A DNA stretch of 64,000 nt from Chloroflexota bacterium (GTDB lineage: Bacteria; Chloroflexota; Chloroflexia; Chloroheliales; Chloroheliaceae). Within the stretch, counting starts at the first letter, position 1. Every line of letters begins with the position of its first letter. This document shows positions 26,092 through 34,994 of the stretch, piece after piece. The stretch is taken from contig JAQBPB010000079.1 in NCBI GenBank assembly GCA_028287745.1, positions 1 through 64,000 of the forward strand, given 5' to 3'. A program made the position numbers and the translations under genes. Under the pieces are notes generated by a model that searched no databases, was not told where the DNA came from, and saw only the letters and a program-made list of their open reading frames with translations.

Positions 26092-26309
26092 TCCGGGGGA
26101 AGACCGGGCCTGGCCTGTATTTACAGCCACAGAATTGACCGGTTTTTGGTTGCAGACCTCAGAGGCTTATCCTGCGCTGCTTTTTTGTCCGGCGACTGCA
26201 TAACCCACCAACATTCAAACAATTTTCGAGCGTGAACACTCTTTAGTGCTGGCCTGGTTATAACCTGATTGAGAGAAGTCCGCGCTTCTTTTATAAAGGG
26301 GGTAATTCA

Positions 26310-27089
26310 ATGGCTAAACCTATGCCAGTTATTTTTTTCGGACACGGTAATCCGATGAACGCTATCGAGGAAAACCGTTACACCAGGGCTTGGGCCGCCC
26401 TGGGGCTCGAAATCCCGAAACCTAAAGCAATTCTATCTATTTCAGCCCACTGGTACCAGCCTGGGACAGCCGTTACCGTGATGGAAGCGCCCCCGACCAT
26501 TCACGACTTTGGCGGATTTCCGCCTGAACTGTTTGAGGTAGATTATCCCGCACCGGGTGACCCGGCCCTGGCGAAACGGGTTCAAAACTTGCTGGCCCCG
26601 CTGCAGGTCGAACTTGACCAGGAATGGGGTCTGGACCACGGCACCTGGTCGGTCCTGAACCACGTCTTTCCCGGCGCGGACGTGCCGGTGATACAACTCA
26701 GCCTGGATGAAACCCAGCCGCCCGAATTTCACTATATGCTGGGCCAATCACTGGCCCCGCTCCGGGATGAAGGCGTCCTGGTAATGGGTACGGGCAACCT
26801 GGTTCATAATCTGCATACTTACGCCTGGGGCCGCTCCCAGCCTAAACCCTTTGATTGGGCGGTGCGTTTCGAAACAATGGCCCGCCAGGCTTTACTGGCC
26901 GGCGATGATACCCCGCTGGTAAATTATGAACACCTGGGCCGGGACGCCATGTTATCGGCACCCACGCCTGACCACTATTTGCCGCTCCTTTATATTATCG
27001 CCCTGCGCCGGGACACCGACCAGGTAACTTTTCCGGTCGAAGGCGTAGATGGTGGTTCGGTTTCCATGCTGACTATTCAAATCGGTTAA
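26310..27089 (+). CDS. Extradiol ring-cleavage dioxygenase (DODA/YgiD, LigB family)
   Basis: A 259-residue class III extradiol dioxygenase. The metal-binding residues are in the order seen in E. coli YgiD and plant DODA: His in FFGHGNPM, His in SISAHWYQ, His in GLDHGTW, and GTGNLVHNLHTYAW. It would open catechol-type rings such as L-DOPA using Fe(II), Zn or another metal; the natural substrate is not known. AAAGGGGG stands before ATG. No aromatic-degradation cluster surrounds it. Confidence 0.9.
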   Translation: MAKPMPVIFFGHGNPMNAIEENRYTRAWAALGLEIPKPKAILSISAHWYQPGTAVTVMEAPPTIHDFGGFPPELFEVDYPAPGDPALAKRVQNLLAPLQVELDQEWGLDHGTWSVLNHVFPGADVPVIQLSLDETQPPEFHYMLGQSLAPLRDEGVLVMGTGNLVHNLHTYAWGRSQPKPFDWAVRFETMARQALLAGDDTPLVNYEHLGRDAMLSAPTPDHYLPLLYIIALRRDTDQVTFPVEGVDGGSVSMLTIQIG

Positions 27090-27278
27090 ACAGGCGGCAT
27101 TTTCAGCATTTGTTATAACTTACACAAACTGTCTAAATTGCGTAATACTACCCGCTTGAGTTAGAATAATGCCGGATGAAAGTTATGGTAGTTTTTACTA
27201 TTTCTTCTTGATGGGAGCATATTCTAACCCGGGTATATGTGAGCGAATAGCCCGGGCAAAGAGGTAGGTGTAACTGCG

Positions 27279-29777
27279 ATGAAAGCAGTGGTGATGGCGG
27301 GTGGTGAGGGTTCACGCCTGCGCCCTTTAACATTAGGTCGGCCCAAGCCGATGGTTCCGGTAGTGAACCAACCGGTTATGGCCCATATTATTGACCTGCT
27401 TAGAAAACACGGTATAACCGATATTATCGTGACCCTGCAATACCGGGCAGAGGATATTGAGGACCATTTTGGCGATGGCAAGAATTACGGCGTAAATATC
27501 CGGTATACCATCGAAGAAACTCCCCTCGGTACGGCTGGCAGCGTGAAATTAGCCGAAGAATTCCTGGATGAGCCTTTCATTGTAATAAGCGGCGACGCCC
27601 TGACCGACTTTGACCTGACCGCTTTGATGAAATTCCATAAAGAAACCGGGGCCATGGCGACTTTAACCCTGACCCGTGTGGCTAACCCGCTGGAGTACGG
27701 CCTGGTCATTATTGGTGAAGACGGCCGGGTGCGCCAGTTCCAGGAAAAACCAAGCTGGGGTGAAGTCTTTTCGGATACGGTCAATACCGGTATCTACCTG
27801 CTGGACCCCAAGATTTTCCAGTACATGGAAAAGAACCAGAATTACGACTGGAGCCAGAATATATTCCCGCAGATGCTGGAAAAAGGCGACCTGATTTACG
27901 GCTATGTGGCGGAAGGCTACTGGTCGGATGTCGGCAGCCTGACCGACTATATGCGGGCGACCGCGGATATGCTGGAACAGGTCATGCACGTTGAGATGCC
28001 CGGTACCCACATTGGCGGGCGAATCTGGGTGGATGAGGACGTTGAAATTGACCCGGACGCCCAGCTTTACGGGCCGATTTACCTGGGACCGGGCGTGAAA
28101 GTTAAAAGCGGCGCGATCATCCGGGGGCCGACGGTTATCCGGGATTTTACGATTGTCGATAACCGGGCCACGATTGACCGTAGTATCATCTGGCGCAACA
28201 GTTACATCGGGGAACGGGCCGAACTGCGCGGCTGTATCGTCGGGCGGCAGTGCAACATTAAAGGCCGGGCCATGCTCTTTGAAGGGGTGGTGCTGGGCGA
28301 CAACAGTATTGTGGGCGAAAGCGCCGTTATCGCGCCCAACGTGAAAATCTGGCCCAGCAAGGAAATCGAGCGGGGCGCGATGGTCAACAGCTCGATTATC
28401 TGGGGTAGCCAGGGCCGCCGTATTTTGTTCGGTCGCTACGGCGTTACCGGGCTGGTAAACGTAGATATTACCCCGGAATTTGCCGCAAAACTCGGCGCGG
28501 CCTATGGCGCAATCCTGGCTAAAGGCGGCGTGGTTACGGTCAACCGCGAGCCGCACCACACCCCGCGCATGATTAAACGGGCCATTCTAAGCGGCTTGCC
28601 TTCGGCCGGAGTAAACGTAAGCGACCTGGGAAATTTGCCGATTCCGGTCGCCCGCTTTAATACACGCAACAGTGAGAATGTTTTGGGCGGGATTCACGTC
28701 CGGCTCTCCCCCTATGATAACCGGACGATTGATATCCGGTTCTTTGACAAGCGCGGCCTGGACATAGATAAAAATACCGAGCGCAAGATAGAGAACGTAT
28801 TCTTCCGCGAGGACTTCCGGCGGGTATACCTGGACGAAATCGGCCATATTGATTACGCCCCTAACCCGGTTGATAAATATACCCAGGACTTCATGCGCCG
28901 GGTCGATATGGCGGGTATGGACGGGCACGACCGGGGACGGCGCGTGGTGGTGGATTACAGTTCGACTAATACCAGCACTATTCTGCCGCCTATTCTGGAT
29001 AAGATGAATTGTGACGTGGTGGCACTCAACGCCGGGTTGGACGAAGCCAAGCTTTTCCGGACTCCTGAACAGTTCCAGGAAAACATGAAGCGGCTGGGAG
29101 TTATAACCAATACCCTGGATGCCGACCTGGGCGTTAAAATTGATACCAGCGGGGAAAAACTTTTTGCAGTAGATAACCGGGGCAACCAGATTCAGCCCAT
29201 GCAGCTTGCCGCCGCCGTTGCCCTGCTGATGTTCAGAGCCCAGGGTGGGGGCATTGTGGCGGTCCCGGTCAATGCGCCGACCATTTTTGAGAAGATTGCC
29301 CAGAGATACGGTGGTGAAATCCAGCGGACCAGGGTTAGCTCGTATGCCCAGATGCAAGCCGCGACCAAAAGCGGGGTCATTATGGCGACAGACGGCGAAG
29401 GCGGCTTTATCTTTCCCAATTTCCACCCCGGAATGGATGCTATGTTTGCCACCGCCAAAATCCTGGAACTGACCATCAAGCAGGGCGAACGTATCAGTGA
29501 GGTGGTAAACAGCTTGCCTGCTTACGCCCTGGTGCGGACTAAAGTGGCCTGCCGCTGGGAAGATAAGGGGCGGGTAATGCGCGTCCTTAACGAGCAATAT
29601 AAAAACGGGGCCAACCAGATAGACGGGGTAAGAATTCCGCTGGGCGATGAATGGGTCTTGATACTGCCTGACCCGGACCGCCCGCTGTTTCATATCTTTG
29701 CCGAGTCCCAATCTTCGGACCAGGCGCAAATCCTGGTGGATAAATATGCCGGGTTAGTGACTGGGTTACAACAATAA
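27279..29777 (+). CDS. Nucleotidyltransferase/left-handed helix/phosphomannomutase-like fusion
   Basis: An 832-residue three-part protein. Residues 1-235 form a sugar-1-phosphate nucleotidyltransferase ([38 protein letters not shown]), most like mannose-1-phosphate guanylyltransferase. Residues about 250-365 are hexapeptide repeats of a left-handed beta helix. Residues about 380-832 have the phosphohexomutase fold. In this mutase half the phosphoserine loop TASHNP is absent ([13 protein letters not shown] in its place), the metal loop is DADLG where DGDxDR is expected, and the sugar loop is GEGGF where GEESGH is expected. The mutase half therefore seems inactive and may be regulatory. It should supply NDP-sugar for glycans. 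A weak ribosome site (AGAGGTAGG) lies before ATG. Confidence 0.88.
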   Translation: MKAVVMAGGEGSRLRPLTLGRPKPMVPVVNQPVMAHIIDLLRKHGITDIIVTLQYRAEDIEDHFGDGKNYGVNIRYTIEETPLGTAGSVKLAEEFLDEPFIVISGDALTDFDLTALMKFHKETGAMATLTLTRVANPLEYGLVIIGEDGRVRQFQEKPSWGEVFSDTVNTGIYLLDPKIFQYMEKNQNYDWSQNIFPQMLEKGDLIYGYVAEGYWSDVGSLTDYMRATADMLEQVMHVEMPGTHIGGRIWVDEDVEIDPDAQLYGPIYLGPGVKVKSGAIIRGPTVIRDFTIVDNRATIDRSIIWRNSYIGERAELRGCIVGRQCNIKGRAMLFEGVVLGDNSIVGESAVIAPNVKIWPSKEIERGAMVNSSIIWGSQGRRILFGRYGVTGLVNVDITPEFAAKLGAAYGAILAKGGVVTVNREPHHTPRMIKRAILSGLPSAGVNVSDLGNLPIPVARFNTRNSENVLGGIHVRLSPYDNRTIDIRFFDKRGLDIDKNTERKIENVFFREDFRRVYLDEIGHIDYAPNPVDKYTQDFMRRVDMAGMDGHDRGRRVVVDYSSTNTSTILPPILDKMNCDVVALNAGLDEAKLFRTPEQFQENMKRLGVITNTLDADLGVKIDTSGEKLFAVDNRGNQIQPMQLAAAVALLMFRAQGGGIVAVPVNAPTIFEKIAQRYGGEIQRTRVSSYAQMQAATKSGVIMATDGEGGFIFPNFHPGMDAMFATAKILELTIKQGERISEVVNSLPAYALVRTKVACRWEDKGRVMRVLNEQYKNGANQIDGVRIPLGDEWVLILPDPDRPLFHIFAESQSSDQAQILVDKYAGLVTGLQQ

Positions 29778-29933
29778 GAAAAACCTATTCCATTAAGCCT
29801 TAAATTCAGGTAAAATACCCGGTAAGTGGATTACAAAAATAAACTTTATCAACAAATAGATTTTTGACTTAATTATATTTAACGTTTGACGTTTAACGTT
29901 CATCGTTACACGCATATAGGGGAGTCTTATACT

Positions 29934-31091
29934 ATGCCCAGGCTGGAAAGCAGCCCACTAGGATTAACCGAAACACTTTCTATTACTTTTGCCGCTGGCC
30001 CGGATAAATTCAAGCTGGAGTCCGGGCAGCACTTTGGACCAATCACGGTTGCCTACGAAACCTATGGCACGCTCAGCCCGCAGCACGATAACGCCATTTT
30101 GATTTGTCATGCCCTGACCGGCGATGCCCACGCCGCCGGTATCAGCTCCGAAGATGGCCGGGTGGGCTGGTGGGAAGTGCTGGTTGGGCCGGGCATGCCG
30201 CTCGATACCGACCGCTACTTTATCGTCTGCGCCAATGTGCTGGGTGGCTGCAAAGGCACCACCGGCCCCGGTTCGCTCAACCCGGCCACCGGCCAGCCTT
30301 ATGCCCTGGATTTCCCGGTAATCACGATTGAAGATATGGTCAGGGTCCAGAAGAAACTGCTGAATTACCTGGGAATTGAGCGCCTGTTGACCGTGATTGG
30401 CGGGTCAATGGGCGGGATGCAGGCCCTTAGCTGGGCCGTGCAATATCCGGAAATGGTGGCCTCGGCTATCCCCATAGCCACCAGCCCGGCCCTGACCGCC
30501 CAGGGTATCGCCTGGGACGAAATCGGCCGCCGGGCGATTATGGCCGATGCCAACTGGGACCATGGCAATTATTACGCGCCGGGCCATCCCCGGCCTGACG
30601 CCGGTCTGGCAGTGGCGCGGATGGTTGGTCACCTGACCTACCTTTCCGAAGAATCGATGAGCAACAAGTTCGGCCGCCGCTTGCGCAACCGGGACCGATA
30701 CAGCTACAGCTTTAATGTTGATTTTGAAGTGGAAAGCTACCTGCAACACCAGGGTGAAATCTTCAACCGCCGCTTCGACCCGAACAGCTACCTTTACATA
30801 ACACGGGCGATGGATTATTTCGACCTGCGCGGCCAGGACGAGTCGCTGACCGAGACTTTCGCCCGGACAAAAAGCGATTTCCTGTTTATATCTTTTACCA
30901 GCGACTGGCTCTACCCGCCTTCGCAGTCCCAACTCATGGTGGACGCGCTGCGGGAAGCCGGGCGGGGTGAAGCGGTCGAATACTTCGATGCCATATCGCC
31001 TTACGGACACGATGCTTTCTTACTGGAAGCCCAGCAGCAAGGGCCGGTCATCCGGCGCTTTCTGGAGCGGGTCCAGCGTGAGAAATTTTAG
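29934..31091 (+). CDS. metX: Homoserine O-acetyltransferase MetX
   Basis: Alpha/beta-hydrolase acyltransferase that acetylates (or succinylates) homoserine in methionine synthesis. The nucleophile is in the elbow GGSMGGMQ, the Asp in SFTSDWLYPP and the His in PYGHDAFLLE. HALTGDAHAAG and GTTGPGSLNP are family marks. ATG 29934 (MPRLESS) behind GGGGAG is chosen; the frame extends 16 codons upstream. No other methionine gene is adjacent and I saw no SAM riboswitch. The upstream 160 bases hold repeated ACGTT elements. A terminator follows. Confidence 0.94.
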   Translation: MPRLESSPLGLTETLSITFAAGPDKFKLESGQHFGPITVAYETYGTLSPQHDNAILICHALTGDAHAAGISSEDGRVGWWEVLVGPGMPLDTDRYFIVCANVLGGCKGTTGPGSLNPATGQPYALDFPVITIEDMVRVQKKLLNYLGIERLLTVIGGSMGGMQALSWAVQYPEMVASAIPIATSPALTAQGIAWDEIGRRAIMADANWDHGNYYAPGHPRPDAGLAVARMVGHLTYLSEESMSNKFGRRLRNRDRYSYSFNVDFEVESYLQHQGEIFNRRFDPNSYLYITRAMDYFDLRGQDESLTETFARTKSDFLFISFTSDWLYPPSQSQLMVDALREAGRGEAVEYFDAISPYGHDAFLLEAQQQGPVIRRFLERVQREKF

Positions 31092-31103
31092 CCTGGTAAA
31101 TTA

Positions 31104-31142
31104 AAAAGCCTGGGTGTAAATTTGCACCCGGGCCTTTTTTTG
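31104..31142 (+). terminator. Rho-independent terminator
   Basis: AAAAAGCCTGGGTG (31104-31117) pairs, with one bulge, with CACCCGGGCCTTTTT (from 31126). A long T run follows. It ends metX. Confidence 0.88.
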
Positions 31143-31179
31143 TCCGGAATTGACCCGGATTCTTAGCTACAAAGCGGGT

Positions 31180-31866
31180 TTAGGTAGTTGGGTTCTCGGC
31201 CCCACTTGTCCAGTCGCCCATGGTACTACTTACTTTAAAGCGGCTGTAAGTATCAAGCAGATTTATCATAATGCTTTCTTTAACTTTATCGAACAGGTCC
31301 GGTTCCATTTCCCCCTTCTTCATTTTGGCTTGAAAATTCTGGACTACATTGCTGGGAAGGTTAAGTTCCTCCGGGGCCTGCCTTCCAATAAATCTTCTCT
31401 GGAAAGCTATTGCCAGGGACAGGGGCAGGCCCTTTTTGATAAAATCAGTGATAAGCAGGTAAGAATTGAAATTCTCGGTACTGAATTCCATTTCGCAATA
31501 CTTCTTAAAAAATCGGCTGGCTTCGGGGTCGGTTATAAAGTAATGAACTGCCTCTTCATCAGTACCTTTCGGTACTTTTCGGCCAAACATCTTATTCTTA
31601 AGATTTCCCAAAAAGCCGCGCTGGACTTCGCCGCTGGAAGATTTCGCTATCAAACGCTGGACGGCCTGGTTACCATAACGTGACTGCAAGCCCATTATAA
31701 CGGCTGGTGAAGCGCTCCGGGGGTCGCTAACGGCCCGGCGCAGTTCGGCGGTGGAAGTGGTAGGGGCGCCGCTATTATGGTGCAGGGCTTCTTCGGAATC
31801 AGGGCTGTAATGGGAACCTGTTGTAACTTTTCTCTGCACTCCTGCGTGCGGTTTTTTATCTGGCAT
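31180..31866 (-). CDS. RGS-domain protein with GNQAVQRL-type N-terminus; candidate injected effector
   Basis: A 228-residue protein in two parts. Residues 1-90 are polar and probably disordered. They hold the motif LQSRYGNQAVQRLI (60-73), a type I know from N-termini of proteins linked to DUF4157 and extracellular contractile injection systems. Residues about 102-216 read as a complete RGS domain: FITDPEASRFFKKYCEMEFS, then TENFNSYLLITDFIKK, then RRFIGRQAPEELNLPS, then FDKVKESI and LLDTYSRFKVSS. Asn132, Asn169, Asp205 and Arg209 fall where RGS4 has Asn88, Asn128, Asp163 and Arg167, the G-alpha contacts (numbers from memory). RGS domains speed GTP hydrolysis by heterotrimeric G-alpha, which bacteria lack, so a eukaryotic target is inferred. 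There is no signal peptide and no membrane segment. AAGGA precedes ATG. No injection-system structural gene is in the window. Confidence 0.8.
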   Translation of the reverse strand: MPDKKPHAGVQRKVTTGSHYSPDSEEALHHNSGAPTTSTAELRRAVSDPRSASPAVIMGLQSRYGNQAVQRLIAKSSSGEVQRGFLGNLKNKMFGRKVPKGTDEEAVHYFITDPEASRFFKKYCEMEFSTENFNSYLLITDFIKKGLPLSLAIAFQRRFIGRQAPEELNLPSNVVQNFQAKMKKGEMEPDLFDKVKESIMINLLDTYSRFKVSSTMGDWTSGAENPTT

Positions 31867-32012
31867 AATATTCCTTCATAACCGGGTAAAATTCTACCTT
31901 GTAGGATAAAAGTATTTTATTGAATAAGATGGGAACATTTAAAGCTATTATAACATTATTTCCTGTTAAAAATTCATAATTCGCTATTTAATTAAAATTT
32001 ATTCTACTGCGC

Positions 32013-32018
32013 TATAAT
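32013..32018 (+). promoter_or_regulatory. -10 box of a leaderless small gene
   Basis: A perfect TATAAT lies seven bases before the ATG at 32026, so transcription would begin at or beside the start codon, as in leaderless mRNAs. No clear -35 box is present. Confidence 0.45.
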
Positions 32019-32025
32019 TTACTTT

Positions 32026-32222
32026 ATGGATTTTTAATAGAGGATTTATACCGGCTACCCCTGGAGCAAAGCCTTGACCAGGCCGGGGAACAACTTGGCC
32101 CTGAGCTTTACGCCAGGTTAAGTGTCGTGGCTTGCAAGCTGAAGCTACCCGGGTTGATTGACCTGGCCTTGCGAATTTGCCGGGAGTGCGCTACGGTTCC
32201 AGAGCTATTTGCTGCCAAATAA
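32026..32222 (+). pseudogene. Small helical protein gene with a one-base frameshift
   Basis: ATG at 32026 opens a frame that stops after three codons at a run of five T. If the run is read with one more T, or if the ribosome slips back by one, the frame continues without a stop to TAA at 32220-32222. The product would be about 65 residues: MDFLIEDLYRLPLEQ at the start and PGLIDLALRICRECATVPEL near the end, with strong helix character. Base composition rises to gene-like GC inside this frame and falls outside it, which argues for true coding. It may be a recent pseudogene, a sequencing error in the T run or a programmed slip. It diverges from the RGS gene. I do not recognise the family. Confidence 0.5.
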
Positions 32223-32247
32223 CGGTCCGACCCGGCAATCCTGTAGA

Positions 32248-32293
32248 TAAAAAAAAGCAGAAAGGGAAATTATTTCCTCTCTGCTTTTTTATC
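32248..32293. terminator. Bidirectional terminator
   Basis: AAAAAAAGCAGAAAGG is followed by a partner arm ending in CTCTCTGCTTTTTTA. The A and T flanks suit both the small rightward frame and the leftward secreted-protein gene that ends at 32314. Confidence 0.85.
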
Positions 32294-32313
32294 ACTAATT
32301 GTTAAAGCCTGCG

Positions 32314-33858
32314 TCAGGCCGGTAGGTTATAACCGGGTATACCAAGCACGTACAGGTAGGCTTTGGCTTCATTCCCGCTGTTAACCCCTTTGAAGACAAA
32401 CAGGTATTGGCCGGGTGGTGTAAGGAAATCTGTTTTGACATAGACCGGGAAGAAGCTGAAGCCGGTTGGGACCGCGCCCGTCAGGACGCTGCCGACCAGC
32501 TCATGGCCGTCAGGCGTATAAATGGTTGTTTCAACGGCTTCGTTCTGAATCATCCGGTAGATGCGTATGCTAAAGGTCGAACCGGGGAAACCGGCTTCCG
32601 GTTTTACTTCGGTATTGGACTGGCTCGGCAGCGCCAGGTTGTATTTAGGGTTATAGCGCCAGTTATGATAATGGCGGCCCACGTTCCCCATTTCGACATG
32701 AAAACCGGCCGGGTTAGACGGGGTAAAGGTCAGGATGCGCCGTTCATAAAGCTGGACCATTACATCGCGCGGTATCCCGGCCACATTGGTCCGGACCCAG
32801 TAAGCATCCGAAATAGGGTACCCCATGGTCTGGACCCAATCAAAGACTTTGCCGTTGACCAACCCGCGACCGTCATAGACCGTGCCGGTCTGGTTGAGGA
32901 AGTCCCAGAACACTTTAGGAATATTGTGGCCGAGGGTCCGTTCCCAGTAAACATAAGTGGCTCCGTCTACCGCCCCGAGCAAACTATTTTCGCCCAGCTG
33001 GCCGTTGCGGGCAAGGGTAGCCGTGACCTTTTCATTGGTGCGGTCGGGTTGTTTTTCCAACAGGTTGTCATTGGTAGTGGGCGGGCCGCTGTTGGACGAA
33101 GTTGGAGTAGGCGGCTGGGTTATGGTCGGCGTGGGAGTAGGTGTAACTACCGGCGACCCGGTGCCCGGCGTGAGAGTAGGGCTGCCCACCGGCGTGGTCG
33201 TGGTGACAGCCGGACTGGGAGTTACTACCGGGGTATCGGCCAGGGCGCGATTAAATTCACCGGACCCAATACCAATCTTAAAGGTTGTCGAAGTTGTGGT
33301 AGTTGTAACTGGCCTGGGTTGGGTCCGGTAGAAATTATTGAGGGCGTAGAAGCTGGCATAGGTAGGCGCTTCGGGGTTGACCGAAAAGGGGTCGCCCGCT
33401 ACCGGGACATCATAAGCCGGGTACCGCTGCGAGAAGCTATAGTCACCCATTTGCTGCAGGCCGGAAACCATTTCCTTGACCAGCAAGCCGTTAGTTACAT
33501 AGTAGGGGTTGTTTTTGTCGTAATCGGGCCGGGTGATTTCCATACGGGCTTTATCCAGGTACTCGACCTGGCGTTGCCCGTTAGGGCCTTCCACATATGG
33601 TTCGGTTGTGCTGAAAAAGGTATCCGGGCCCCAGGTAAAGCCGCGGGTTACCGCGCCGATAGCCACCGGGTAATCTGCCCGCTGCCAGTTATTACGAAAG
33701 CTCGGGTTGGAAAAAGGGTTGGCGACAGCCGGTGTAGCGGTGCCGATAGCACTGGTTAAGAGCGAACACAGCAATATCACCAGGAATATTACTCGCAGTT
33801 GGGTCCGCTTATAAAGCGGCCGGGACGGTGAGTGATTACCCGCAAGCATCCTAAACAT
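32314..33858 (-). CDS. Secreted protein with Chloroflexota-type C-terminal domain
   Basis: A 514-residue exported protein. A basic start and the segment LRVIFLVILLCSLLTSAIG with a PAVANPF cleavage region form a signal peptide. An N-terminal domain (about 50-170) is followed by a Thr/Pro linker of about 80 residues. A module then has WVQTMGYPISDAYWVRTNV, VMVQLYERRILTFTP and GFHVEMGNVGRHYHNWRYN, which I know from many secreted Chloroflexota proteins. A last beta domain (about 415-514) looks like an Ig-type fold. ATG 33858 has GGGAGG before it and is preferred to an upstream start. The function is unknown and likely at the cell surface. Confidence 0.8.
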   Translation of the reverse strand: MFRMLAGNHSPSRPLYKRTQLRVIFLVILLCSLLTSAIGTATPAVANPFSNPSFRNNWQRADYPVAIGAVTRGFTWGPDTFFSTTEPYVEGPNGQRQVEYLDKARMEITRPDYDKNNPYYVTNGLLVKEMVSGLQQMGDYSFSQRYPAYDVPVAGDPFSVNPEAPTYASFYALNNFYRTQPRPVTTTTTSTTFKIGIGSGEFNRALADTPVVTPSPAVTTTTPVGSPTLTPGTGSPVVTPTPTPTITQPPTPTSSNSGPPTTNDNLLEKQPDRTNEKVTATLARNGQLGENSLLGAVDGATYVYWERTLGHNIPKVFWDFLNQTGTVYDGRGLVNGKVFDWVQTMGYPISDAYWVRTNVAGIPRDVMVQLYERRILTFTPSNPAGFHVEMGNVGRHYHNWRYNPKYNLALPSQSNTEVKPEAGFPGSTFSIRIYRMIQNEAVETTIYTPDGHELVGSVLTGAVPTGFSFFPVYVKTDFLTPPGQYLFVFKGVNSGNEAKAYLYVLGIPGYNLPA

Positions 33859-34204
33859 TATCTGAACCTCCCGACCTAATCGATGGCTGTAACAGGGGCA
33901 AACTGCTTGCACCAGGCAAGCTTAATTTAACGCTGATGGTATACCGGTTTATAAAATTGCTAAGCTTGACTGCTATTTTGAGGCAGAAAATAAACTACAA
34001 AATCGGCCTTTTGCCCATTTACTATACATAATTATTTTAAAAATGGCAATAGATTTTCGCTCAACTTTCCATAATAACGAATAAACGGTACTTATTTCTC
34101 AGTAAATATAAATGAATCGCAATACTTAATAATAGAAGTAAAGAGGTTTACTAACGTGGTTCCGGCCAGGGTGCTTGCAGCCCTGGCCGCCCTTAAAATG
34201 GGGG
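33859..34204. other. AT-rich intergenic region
   Basis: About 345 bases between two leftward genes. It is AT-rich with no supported gene and probably contains the promoter of the secreted-protein gene. Confidence 0.45.
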
Positions 34205-34867
34205 TTACAAGTTCTGGTCTTCCAGTTTTTTGGCCGGTGGAATGGTATGGTCGTTGCGCCCTTTATACCAGTCATAAATTTTGAAGATGCCGTAGCCTAC
34301 CGCGATCAGGACAACCAGGCCAATCCCGACGCCGCTAAAGAGCCCTTCGACTTTCTTAATACTTTCCGCGAAAAAGAACCCGGCCAGACAGTAAATAGTG
34401 TTCCAGACCAGGGCCGCGAATAGTTCATACCGGGCAAAGCGAGCGAAAGGAAAGAGGGTGGCCCCGGCGGTAAGGGCGACAAAGGAGCGCAGGTGGCCGA
34501 TAAAGTGGGAGAGGAAGATTGCCATTCCACCGCGCCGGTCTAAAAAGTCTTTGGCGGTTATCATATAGGGTTCTAAAGTGGCCTTGAGGCGGGTCTTTTG
34601 AATTATCCGCAAGAGGCCCAACCGCCCCAGCCAGAAATCGGTGCTGTTGCCCAGGAACATACCTATCCAGCCGAAAAGGATTACCAGCGGCAGGTTTAAG
34701 GTCCCTTCCGAAGCGTAAATCGCTCCCAGCATAACCAGGCTGCCGCCAGGCAGGATCATGCCAAGAAAAACGGTGTTTTCAAAGTAAGATCCCAGGAAAA
34801 CAATCAGATAGCCCAGGGTGGCGTATTGCTGTTTTACGAAGTCTAAAATATCATTAAAGAAGCTCAT
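34205..34867 (-). CDS. DedA/SNARE-associated family membrane protein
   Basis: A 220-residue integral membrane protein of the DedA (VTT-domain) family, which flips undecaprenyl phosphate or phospholipids. The motif E-x-LP-PG is present as FENTVFLGMILPGG. The re-entrant region is FLSHFIGHLRSFVALTAGA, where the common F-RF-P----AG appears with HLRSFVALTAG; the key Arg is kept. A basic C-terminal tail follows the last membrane segment. It stands alone. Confidence 0.88.
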   Translation of the reverse strand: MSFFNDILDFVKQQYATLGYLIVFLGSYFENTVFLGMILPGGSLVMLGAIYASEGTLNLPLVILFGWIGMFLGNSTDFWLGRLGLLRIIQKTRLKATLEPYMITAKDFLDRRGGMAIFLSHFIGHLRSFVALTAGATLFPFARFARYELFAALVWNTIYCLAGFFFAESIKKVEGLFSGVGIGLVVLIAVGYGIFKIYDWYKGRNDHTIPPAKKLEDQNL

Positions 34868-34994
34868 CTACCGCTTACCTTTTCCCCAATTACCATCAAA
34901 CCTTACATACATCAATAACAGGACCACCACCCGTTTACAGGAAAATTGTAACCGCGCCGGATGAAATAGGACTGAAACCAGCCTTAACGCTAGA

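Larger units (their letters stand above)
25584..26309. other. Long intergenic region with two short SD-led ORFs
   Basis: About 725 bases between a leftward and a rightward gene. The part nearest 25584 is very AT-rich. A hairpin (GGCTGC at 25841-25846 with GCAGCC at about 25864-25869) is followed by GAGGAGGAGGAG and two short open frames (25900-25959, 25990-26091), listed separately. The dioxygenase ribosome site AAAGGGGG lies just before 26310. Confidence 0.5.

Noticed and set aside
29778-29933. SAM riboswitch before metX
   Set aside because: I looked for the paired-helix core but saw only AT-rich sequence with ACGTT repeats.
32407-33759. 450-residue + strand frame opposite the secreted protein
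   Set aside because: It has no recognisable domain, no ribosome site and an Arg/Gly-rich composition. The minus frame has a signal peptide and a known domain.
31180-34000. Structural genes of a contractile injection system near the RGS effector
   Set aside because: Neighbours are metX, a secreted Chloroflexota-type protein and DedA. None resembles sheath, tube, baseplate or AAA+ components.
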